Part shown: positions 17,142 to 23,733 of the stretch, in pieces
How positions within the stretch are numbered: position 1 is the first letter of the stretch
Layout: every line of letters starts with the position of its first letter
Source: Chryseobacterium sp. H1D6B
GTDB lineage: Bacteria; Bacteroidota; Bacteroidia; Flavobacteriales; Weeksellaceae
NCBI RefSeq assembly: GCF_029892445.1
Contig: NZ_JARXVJ010000001.1
Coordinates: 4,340,001-4,404,000, forward strand
Length of the DNA: 64,000 nucleotides
Direction: 5' to 3'
Position numbers and translations under genes: made by a program
The notes under the pieces: model-generated
What the model saw: only the letters and a program-made list of their open reading frames with translations
Told to the model about the DNA's origin: nothing
The model's database searches: none

Positions 17142-17315
17142 ATGGAATGGTTCTTTGATGGGTTAGGAACATCTTTAATTACATTAATTATTGGTCTGTT
17201 AAGTGGTAGTGCAATCGGTTATAGAATAGGAATAAAGAAAAGTATAAAACAAACTCAAAAAGCAGGAAACAATTCTTCACAAATTCAGGTTGGAAATGAT
17301 TACAATGGGAAATAA
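17142..17315 (+). CDS. 57-residue single-span membrane protein with C-terminal RHIM-like motif
   Basis: Own translation; the ATG at 17,142 is 43 bases after a -7 box. Residues ~8-30 form one hydrophobic segment (GTSLITLIIGLLSGSAIGY) followed by a basic patch (RIGIKKSIK). The last ~20 residues are Gln/Asn/Gly-rich (KQTQKAGNNSSQIQVGNDYN) and contain Ile-Gln-Val-Gly, the core tetrad of RHIM amyloid motifs. The first 14 residues of this tail match the N-terminus of the next protein at 10 positions. The gene overlaps that next gene by 11 bases. It could be a membrane-acting effector or an anchor recruited by its partner through the shared motif. No family is recognised. Confidence 0.7.
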   Translation: MEWFFDGLGTSLITLIIGLLSGSAIGYRIGIKKSIKQTQKAGNNSSQIQVGNDYNGK

Positions 17316-18399
17316 GCAAACTCAGAGCGCAGGTGATAATTCTCAACAATTACAGGCAACTAATATGGTTGTTAATTTTGGTATTGATGAAAAGAGAGCT
17401 CGTGAGATATATCAAGAAATGAATCTCCAATTAAGAAAAGATTATTTTGATGAAGCTCTAAAAATAGCCAATTCTAGAGTTACAGAGTTTGAAAATAAAC
17501 TTATGCCAAAAATGGAAGCTGTTGATGGAGCCTTAGGAGCATTTGCTGACCCAAGTTTTCAATTATTACTTGTAGAAGCTCAGAAGACAGCTGCTGCTTC
17601 AGAAAGACCAGCTGATTATGATCTCTTAGCAGAATTACTAATACACAGATTTCAAAAAGGTGAAAATAGAATTGCAAAAGCTGGTATTAGTCGTGCAGTT
17701 AAAATTGTTGATGAAATTTCTGATGATGCACTACTTGGTATAACAGTATTTCATTCAGTAAACTTTTTTATGCCTGTAAATGGAAATATCGAGAAAGGTC
17801 TAAATGATTTGGATGAATTATTTAATAAAATTATATATAATACTCTTCCAACTGGGCCTGACTGGCTTGATCACTTAGATATCTTAGATGCGGTTCGAAT
17901 GAATCATACTAGAAGATTAGCAAAAATTTCCCAATATTATTCAATGAAGTTAAAAGGTTATATAGATGTTGGTATTGAGAAAAATTCACAGGATTATTAT
18001 ACAGCAGTTAATATACTAACAAGTGCAAACTTATCTCAAAATTTTCTAATTGATCATGAATTAAATAATAATTTCAAAAGATTAATCTTAACCAATATTA
18101 ATGATTTTGACCACATATTAGTAAAACAACCATATTGGCAAGGTCATGGTAATGTACCTCTATCTGAAACACAAAAAAATGCATTAAGATCGATTTATGA
18201 TTTATATAAAAAAGACGAGAGTATAAAGCAGAATAATATAAATGCATTTATGCAAGAGTGGGAAAAACGACCAAATTTGAAAATTTTGAGAGAATGGTGG
18301 GATAATATTAACATCTCATTTGACCTTACATCAGTTGGAATAGTTTTAGCTCATTCAAATGCTCAAAGATGTGATAAAAACTTACCTCCTCTTGATTAA
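17305..18399 (+). CDS. LPO_1073/Vpar_1526-like protein of unknown function
   Basis: From the ATG at 17,305 the protein has 364 residues; an ATG at 17,296 is also possible. The start overlaps the upstream stop, which suggests translational coupling. The N-terminus (KQTQSAGDNSQQLQATN) repeats the tail motif of the small membrane protein. It is followed by VNFGIDEKRAREIYQEM, a segment that recalls the start of LPO_1073/Vpar_1526 family proteins, and by a long, mainly helical body (residues ~30-330). No nuclease, NTPase or protease motif is visible. Base composition is more AT-rich than in neighbouring housekeeping genes. A role as sensor or scaffold partner of the membrane protein is a hypothesis; family naming is from memory. 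Confidence 0.7.
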   Translation: MGNKQTQSAGDNSQQLQATNMVVNFGIDEKRAREIYQEMNLQLRKDYFDEALKIANSRVTEFENKLMPKMEAVDGALGAFADPSFQLLLVEAQKTAAASERPADYDLLAELLIHRFQKGENRIAKAGISRAVKIVDEISDDALLGITVFHSVNFFMPVNGNIEKGLNDLDELFNKIIYNTLPTGPDWLDHLDILDAVRMNHTRRLAKISQYYSMKLKGYIDVGIEKNSQDYYTAVNILTSANLSQNFLIDHELNNNFKRLILTNINDFDHILVKQPYWQGHGNVPLSETQKNALRSIYDLYKKDESIKQNNINAFMQEWEKRPNLKILREWWDNINISFDLTSVGIVLAHSNAQRCDKNLPPLD

Positions 18400-18432
18400 A
18401 AACTCTTAAATATCCAGCCTATTATAAAATAG

Positions 18433-18457
18433 AAACCTAACTACAAGCAGGTTTTTT
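18433..18457 (+). terminator. Short terminator after the two-gene cassette
   Basis: A 6-bp stem AAACCT with its complement and a 10-base loop are followed by a T run, 33 bases after the stop. The stem is short, so efficiency is uncertain. Confidence 0.5.
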
Positions 18458-18470
18458 CATATCTAAAATG

Positions 18471-18514
18471 TTAAAAAAAACTTTCATCTACAAAATTAGG
18501 AAGAGTCACTTTCA
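18471..18514 (-). pseudogene. Relic of the hutU 3' end
   Basis: This 44-bp stretch matches 20,694-20,737, the end of hutU, at 41 of 44 positions with no gaps and in the same orientation. It still reads LKVTLPNFVDE followed by SFF and a stop, against LKVTLPNFVDENLF and a stop in the intact gene. A stop codon lies a few codons further upstream, so nothing larger survives. The two copies bracket the 2.18-kb block with the peroxidase and toxin-antitoxin genes. Confidence 0.75.
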
Positions 18515-18530
18515 AACTTGTCTAGCAGTA

Positions 18531-19544
18531 TCATTTTCCCCCATCCCGATACTCCCTATTAGAAACCAAAACAGAATCATCAAGTGTCTTCAAAAAAGCC
18601 AGTAGATCTTCCTTTTCATTCCCTTTAAAAACAATCGGTTTCTGGAGTTCTTTAGCTAAAGTAGGGCTTTTCAAGATTCCTTTTTCGTAATGTTCCAGCA
18701 CTTCATTCAGGGTTTGAAATCTTCCGTCGTGCATGTAAGGATAGGTGTAAGAAAGGTTTCTGAGACTCGGGATCTTGAACATCAGCTTATCTTCAGGCTC
18801 CATGGTTTTGTTCCATTTTCCATTGTCTTTCAGATCAGGATTTATGGGAAGCCCGTTGTTGGCAAATCCGTAAGTGGAAAACAAAGGTTCAGTATGGCAC
18901 GAACTGCAGTTTTGTTTAAAAACCTGATAACCGCGGGATTCCGTTTCAGTGAATTTTGCTTTGCCCTGCCTTACTTTATCATATTTTGAATCGGCAGAAA
19001 CGATGGTCAGCTGAAATTGTGAAAGTGCTTTCATCACCCGTTCTGCAGTGGCTGCACTGTCGCCGAAACTTCTGTAAAAAAGTGTTTTATATTCTTTTGA
19101 TTTGTTTAATTTACGGACGACGGCGTTGATATCCTCCCCCATTTCTTTCGGATGATTGATCGGTGCCAAAGCCTGGACATCAATATTCCCCACCGAGCCG
19201 TCCCACATGAATTTCTTCTGCCATGCAAGATTGAAGATCGCTGGTGAATTCCGGTCTCCTATTCCGTCTTCAATGCCTTTGCTCAGACCGTTTCCGGCGT
19301 GGGAAAAAGCCTGGTCTGCGTGATGGCAGGAAGAACACGAAATGCTGTTATTTCTCGACAAAACAGGATCATAAAACAGTTTTCTGCCCAGCTCTATTTT
19401 GGCGCGTTTCAATGGATTTATTTTAAAATCATACACCGGCGCTGGAAAATAGGAAGGATACACCAGCGGAATTTCCTGAAGACTGTAAAATGCCATCAGT
19501 ATAAACAATGAAAGAATTCCGAAAGGTTTTAGTTTTGAATACAC
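18531..19544 (-). CDS. Di-haem cytochrome c peroxidase (MauG/CcpA family)
   Basis: This 337-residue exported protein carries two c-type haem sites, CSSCH at residues 70-74 and 213-217, as expected for bacterial di-haem peroxidases that reduce H2O2 using periplasmic electron donors. The signal segment is FGILSLFILMAFYSL. The frame starts with GTG at 19,544, since no ATG precedes the signal. FYDPVLSRNNSISC, MWDGSVGNIDVQA and YMHDGRFQTLNEVLEHY are familiar family segments. The gene lies inside the block bounded by the hutU 3'-end repeats. Confidence 0.9.
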   Translation of the reverse strand: MYSKLKPFGILSLFILMAFYSLQEIPLVYPSYFPAPVYDFKINPLKRAKIELGRKLFYDPVLSRNNSISCSSCHHADQAFSHAGNGLSKGIEDGIGDRNSPAIFNLAWQKKFMWDGSVGNIDVQALAPINHPKEMGEDINAVVRKLNKSKEYKTLFYRSFGDSAATAERVMKALSQFQLTIVSADSKYDKVRQGKAKFTETESRGYQVFKQNCSSCHTEPLFSTYGFANNGLPINPDLKDNGKWNKTMEPEDKLMFKIPSLRNLSYTYPYMHDGRFQTLNEVLEHYEKGILKSPTLAKELQKPIVFKGNEKEDLLAFLKTLDDSVLVSNREYRDGGK

Positions 19545-19571
19545 GCTGATTTAGATCTTCTTTTTTTGAAT

Positions 19572-19871
19572 TTACGGTGTCAAAGATTGGTAGTTTTCAT
19601 CGGGATTTTGAAAATTTTGGAGAATACGGTGAATATACAAAACATCATCTCCGTAGCTGTAAATAATTGTATTATGTTTCGTCAGCAGTAATTTGTAAAA
19701 ATGAGTGTCTTCGTACTTCTGAAAAATAACATTTTTGATAAGTAAAATATGTATTGCTTTTTGAAATTTTTCAAAGAAATCTATCAAAACATCGATGTTC
19801 CATTCTTCAAGGAGATAGGCCTCAACAGCAAGAAGATCTTCTTCAGCTTTTTCAGCTATTTCATAACGCAT
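19572..19871 (-). CDS. RelE/ParE family toxin
   Basis: This 99-residue protein has the RelE/ParE layout: an N-terminal strand and two helices (YEIAEKAEEDLLAVEAYLLEEW and the following helix), then strands ending in NTIIYSYGDDVLYIHRILQNFQNP, which corresponds to the conserved core with the C-terminal Arg/His residues. RelE members cut mRNA on the ribosome and ParE members poison gyrase; the target here cannot be told. Its start overlaps the end of the upstream antitoxin-like gene by 11 bases, which is normal for an antitoxin-first operon. Confidence 0.85.
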   Translation of the reverse strand: MRYEIAEKAEEDLLAVEAYLLEEWNIDVLIDFFEKFQKAIHILLIKNVIFQKYEDTHFYKLLLTKHNTIIYSYGDDVLYIHRILQNFQNPDENYQSLTP

Positions 19872-20199
19872 CTTTTCTGTACTTTTCTATACGTTTTTTC
19901 ATATTTTCTAAAACAATTTCCCCTGGAATTCCTTTTCCATTTTTAAAATCTTCTTCACTTTTTTCCAAAGATTCCAAAATTTCTTCTTTAGTTTCGTTTC
20001 TCCATTGTCTTGGTTCGATGGTTTTTGAAATCACTAAAAGCTCTTCCGGTGTAAATCTTTTTTCTTTCAGCTTTTTAAAGAAAGTAGGTTTTTTAATTCC
20101 GGATTTTTCAATAATGTAAGACATTTTGAAAGGAGAATTTTTTAAAATTTCATCAATGTTATTTTGAATCTCTATGTATTTTTCTATTTCAGCTATCAT
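19861..20199 (-). CDS. Antitoxin-like protein with helix-turn-helix
   Basis: This 112-residue protein is encoded just upstream of, and overlapping, the RelE/ParE gene. Residues ~22-60 (FKMSYIIEKSGIKKPTFFKKL followed by FTPEELLVISKTI) look like an XRE-type helix-turn-helix. The C-terminal half is charged and probably unstructured until it wraps the toxin. Position and size support its role as antitoxin and autorepressor. It does not match a named antitoxin family that I can recall. Confidence 0.7.
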   Translation of the reverse strand: MIAEIEKYIEIQNNIDEILKNSPFKMSYIIEKSGIKKPTFFKKLKEKRFTPEELLVISKTIEPRQWRNETKEEILESLEKSEEDFKNGKGIPGEIVLENMKKRIEKYRKDAL

Positions 20200-20263
20200 T
20201 ATATTATCTTTTTTAGTATCACTTTATGACACAAATATAATAATTATAAAGCACTTCAAAAAT

Positions 20264-20287
20264 AAAACCTGCCCGAAAGCAGGCTTT
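20264..20287 (-). terminator. Terminator after the small membrane protein
   Basis: A 9-bp stem with one G-U pair (20,264-20,272 with 20,279-20,287) and a six-base loop are followed by T-rich sequence on the minus strand. Confidence 0.7.
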
Positions 20288-20296
20288 ATGAGTGTA

Positions 20297-20662
20297 TTAT
20301 TTTTTCTTAAAAATCAATCTGATGCTGTTGATTAAAAGATAAAAGAGACTGAAATTCTGTACAAAATGTATGTAATTAGTTCTCATAATACCAAAACTTA
20401 AAAAACCGCCCGCTCCCGAAGACTTCTTCATATAAAAATACTCAGGAAAACCGTAAGTTTTTACCATCCAGTCTTTAGAATTTGAAATTTCAGTATAAAA
20501 TAGTCCTAAAAAAGTAACAGTAACAGCCAATACAGCTGTTTTCCAATCAAATAAAACTTTATTATTCAATTTTTTCGTCTTTATTATTATGAAATTGATC
20601 ACCAATAAAACGATTAAACAAAGTAAAAAATAGTAAGATGTAAATTGATTATGAAGGTCCAT
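20297..20662 (-). CDS. Small membrane protein of unknown function
   Basis: The 121 residues contain three predicted membrane segments: FLLCLIVLLVINFIII, LAVTVTFLGLFYTEI and FSLFYLLINSIRLIF. A loop between the second and third is rich in Gly and Lys (KKSSGAGGFLSFG). No conserved motif is recognised. It lies between hutU and the toxin-antitoxin pair, in the block bracketed by the hutU 3'-end repeats. Confidence 0.6.
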   Translation of the reverse strand: MDLHNQFTSYYFLLCLIVLLVINFIIIKTKKLNNKVLFDWKTAVLAVTVTFLGLFYTEISNSKDWMVKTYGFPEYFYMKKSSGAGGFLSFGIMRTNYIHFVQNFSLFYLLINSIRLIFKKK

Positions 20663-20693
20663 ATTTTAAGTATTTAATTTTTAAATCAGCTCA

Positions 20694-22679
20694 TTAAAAA
20701 AGATTTTCATCTACAAAATTAGGAAGCGTCACTTTCAGATTAGGTTCCATTTCCATAGCTCTTTTGATCGCGAAAACAGCCCCTTCATTCCTAGCCCAGC
20801 TTCTTCTTGAAATTCCGTTGTTCACGTCCCAGAAAAGCATAGATTTCAATCGTCTGTCGGCATCATCACTTCCGTCTAAAAGCATTCCGAAACCACCGTT
20901 GATCACTTCTCCCCAGCCGACTCCGCCTCCATTGTGAATGGAAACCCAAGTCGCGCCGCGGAAACTGTCGCCGATCACGTTCTGGACCGCCATATCAGCT
21001 GTAAATCTTGAACCGTCATAAATATTGGACGTTTCTCTGTAAGGAGAATCTGTCCCCGAAACATCATGATGGTCTCTTCCCAGCACTACAGCTCCGATTT
21101 CTCCGTTTTTGATCGCTTTGTTGAAGGCTTCTGCAATTTTCATTCTTCCTTCTGCATCTGCGTAAAGGATTCTGGCCTGCGAACCTACCACCAATTTATT
21201 TTCCTGTGCTCCTTTGATCCACTGGATATTGTCTTTCATCTGCTGCTGAATTTCTTCCGGAGATGTTTTGATCATTTCTTCTAAAACCTGACATGCTATT
21301 TCGTCTGTTTTCTGTAAATCTTCCGGTTTTCCGCTTGTACACACCCATCGGAAAGGCCCGAAACCGTAATCAAAACACATCGGTCCCATAATATCCTGAA
21401 CATAGCTCGGATATTTGAATTCTCTTCCGATAGTCGGGTTTTCAGACATTACATCTGCTCCGGCTCTAGAAGCTTCCAATAAGAATGCATTTCCGTAATC
21501 GAAGAAATAAGTTCCTTTTTCTGTGTGTTTATTGATGGCCGCAGCGTGTCTTCTTAAGGTTTCCTGAACTTTATTTTTGAATAATTCAGGGTTTTCAGCC
21601 ATCATTGTATTGGATTCTTCAAAGCTCTGCCCTACAGGATAATATCCTCCGGCCCAAGGATTATGAAGCGATGTCTGGTCTGAACCGATATCAATTCTTA
21701 AATCTTCCTGGTCAAATTTTTCCCAGACTTCAACAATATTTCCAAGGTAAGCTAATGAAACTGTTTCTTTATGCTGCTGCGCTGTTCTCACTCTTTCAAC
21801 CAATTCATCAAGGTTTTCATGAACTTCATTGATCCATTGCTGCTCGTGGCGGATCTTGGTGATCTTAGGATTTACTTCGGCACAGACAGTTACACATCCT
21901 GCAATATTTCCTGCCTTAGGCTGTGCACCGCTCATTCCGCCTAATCCAGAAGTTACGAAAAGTCCTCCTTTTGGTTCTTTTTTAATTTTTCTGAAAGCAT
22001 TCAGAACAGTGATCGTTGTTCCGTGAACAATTCCCTGAGGGCCGATGTACATGTAGCTTCCGGCAGTCATCTGTCCGTATTGGGAAACTCCTAATGCATT
22101 GAATTTCTCCCAGTCATCCGGTTTTGAGTAATTCGGGATCATCATTCCGTTGGTCACGACAACTCTTGGAGCGTCTTTATGAGACGGGAACAATCCCATC
22201 GGGTGTCCTGAATACATGGTGAGCGTCTGCTCATCGGTCATTTCCGACAGATATTTCATTGTGAGTAGATACTGAGCCCAATTTTGAAAAACTGCTCCGT
22301 TTCCTCCATACGTGATTAATTCGTGGGGATGCTGTGCTACTGCGTAATCCAGGTTATTCTGAATCATCAGCATGATCGATTTGGCCTGTTCAGATTTTCC
22401 CGGATATTCAGAAATAGAACGGGCTTTCATCTCATAATCAGGACGAAAACGGTACATATAAATTCTTCCGTATTTTTCGAGTTCTTCTTTAAACTCAGGA
22501 AGCAATGCTGCATGAAATTGAGGTTCAAAGTAACGTAAAGCATTTTTTAACGCCAGCTTTTTCTCCTCTTCCATTAAAATTTCTTTACGCTTTGGAGCGT
22601 GGTTGATGTTGGTTTCGTATGGTTTTGGCTGGGGCAGTTCTGTTGGAATCCCCTGTTGTATCTGTTCTTGAAAAGTCAT
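20694..22679 (-). CDS. hutU: Urocanate hydratase (urocanase)
   Basis: This enzyme converts urocanate to imidazolonepropionate in histidine degradation, using tightly bound NAD+ as an electrophile. The 661 residues match the longer urocanase branch. Landmarks include TYGGNGAVFQNWAQYLL, TLTMYSGHPMGLFPSH, GGLFVTSGLGGMSGAQPKAG (NAD site), LGRDHHDVSGTDSPYRET and the C-terminal GWGEVINGGFGMLLDG. No other hut gene is in the window, so the pathway is dispersed. Its last 44 bases are repeated at 18,471-18,514. Confidence 0.95.
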   Translation of the reverse strand: MTFQEQIQQGIPTELPQPKPYETNINHAPKRKEILMEEEKKLALKNALRYFEPQFHAALLPEFKEELEKYGRIYMYRFRPDYEMKARSISEYPGKSEQAKSIMLMIQNNLDYAVAQHPHELITYGGNGAVFQNWAQYLLTMKYLSEMTDEQTLTMYSGHPMGLFPSHKDAPRVVVTNGMMIPNYSKPDDWEKFNALGVSQYGQMTAGSYMYIGPQGIVHGTTITVLNAFRKIKKEPKGGLFVTSGLGGMSGAQPKAGNIAGCVTVCAEVNPKITKIRHEQQWINEVHENLDELVERVRTAQQHKETVSLAYLGNIVEVWEKFDQEDLRIDIGSDQTSLHNPWAGGYYPVGQSFEESNTMMAENPELFKNKVQETLRRHAAAINKHTEKGTYFFDYGNAFLLEASRAGADVMSENPTIGREFKYPSYVQDIMGPMCFDYGFGPFRWVCTSGKPEDLQKTDEIACQVLEEMIKTSPEEIQQQMKDNIQWIKGAQENKLVVGSQARILYADAEGRMKIAEAFNKAIKNGEIGAVVLGRDHHDVSGTDSPYRETSNIYDGSRFTADMAVQNVIGDSFRGATWVSIHNGGGVGWGEVINGGFGMLLDGSDDADRRLKSMLFWDVNNGISRRSWARNEGAVFAIKRAMEMEPNLKVTLPNFVDENLF

Positions 22680-22807
22680 TCTTTAAAGTTTAAAATTTCA
22701 GATTCTAGGCCTGAAATCATTAAGGCTTTAAAGATATTCAAATTGGAAAATATAATGCAACGAAAAGCTGAAAAATTCCCTCTCAGATGAAAGAGAATGA
22801 TTAAAAC

Positions 22808-23344
22808 CTATAAAATTTCGGGATTTGGTGTAATCTTATAATTCAGAACAATAAATTTCTCTAAATTCTCCATCACTTCTGGAAGCTTATTTCTTACGTC
22901 AGCATCTTTAATTCTAAAAACCTGCAGCCCCAGCGATTCTAAAAATTCATGTTCAACACCGTCCTCAACTTGGTTTTTGTTGTGGTTGGCCCCGTCAATT
23001 TCAATGACAAGTCCCAGATTTTTCACATAAAAATCTACAATATAATCTCCAATGATCATCTGTCTTTCAAAATCTATTTTATGGAATGATTTTGCACGGA
23101 TCTGCATCCAGAAAAGCACCTCGCTTAAAATTCCGGCTCTTCGCTTTTTGATCAGAAGCACTTTCAGTTTTGGATTACTGGGCAGATTGTCTACAAAATT
23201 TCTGCGTATGGGCACATCGTTGATATAGGTCAGAATTTGATCTATATCGGTCTTTTTGCTGTTTTTTGATGATCCAGATTTCTCCTTCATCTGAGCAGAG
23301 TTTTCATCTAAGAAAGATAGGGTTTCAATATTAAAAAACCTCAC
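22808..23344 (-). CDS. DUF559 endonuclease-like protein
   Basis: The C-terminal ~110 residues form a DUF559 domain related to very-short-patch repair and restriction nucleases: SEVLFWMQIRAKSFHKIDFERQ, DYIVDFYVKNLGLVIEIDGANHN (the PD-(D/E)xK-like D...E-I-D core), and a final strand LGLQVFRI. The first ~65 residues are charged and of unclear fold. The domain is common in genomes as a stand-alone protein of unknown target. The acidic protein gene lies just upstream on the same strand (43 bp). Confidence 0.8.
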   Translation of the reverse strand: MRFFNIETLSFLDENSAQMKEKSGSSKNSKKTDIDQILTYINDVPIRRNFVDNLPSNPKLKVLLIKKRRAGILSEVLFWMQIRAKSFHKIDFERQMIIGDYIVDFYVKNLGLVIEIDGANHNKNQVEDGVEHEFLESLGLQVFRIKDADVRNKLPEVMENLEKFIVLNYKITPNPEIL

Positions 23345-23387
23345 TAAAATTTAGCAAGGTTTGTATTTAAGTTATTTAGGCTGGGTT

Positions 23388-23684
23388 TTATGTTAATACA
23401 TCATCATTTTCTTCTTCATGATCGTCGTTATTATCGCTCGTACTCCAATAATTGTTTTCTTCATCTTCTGAACCTATTTCCTCCATTTCGTCGTCATCTT
23501 CTACTCCCGGAATGTCCAGTCCTTTGTCTATTTTGTCATCGTCCAGATCATCTTCATTTAAAATCGGATTTCCGTCTCCGTCTAATGGAATATGTTTTTC
23601 TCTATTAAATAAATCTTCGCTGGGATTGTAATCCATCTGTTCCAATTTTCTGTTCTGCTCGTTGATGTTATCTTCTGGTACCAT
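23388..23684 (-). CDS. Highly acidic small protein, function unknown
   Basis: This 98-residue protein is dominated by Asp, Glu and Asn (EDDLDDDKIDKGLDIPGVED and the following tail), with no signal peptide or membrane segment. It is probably disordered. Similar acidic proteins are widespread in flavobacteria, but I cannot name a function. It lies between the outer-membrane barrel gene and the DUF559 gene, on the same strand. Confidence 0.6.
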   Translation of the reverse strand: MVPEDNINEQNRKLEQMDYNPSEDLFNREKHIPLDGDGNPILNEDDLDDDKIDKGLDIPGVEDDDEMEEIGSEDEENNYWSTSDNNDDHEEENDDVLT

Positions 23685-23733
23685 AATATTAGTATTTAGT
23701 GTTGTCTGGTATAGATCAAAAACAATTCCAACC

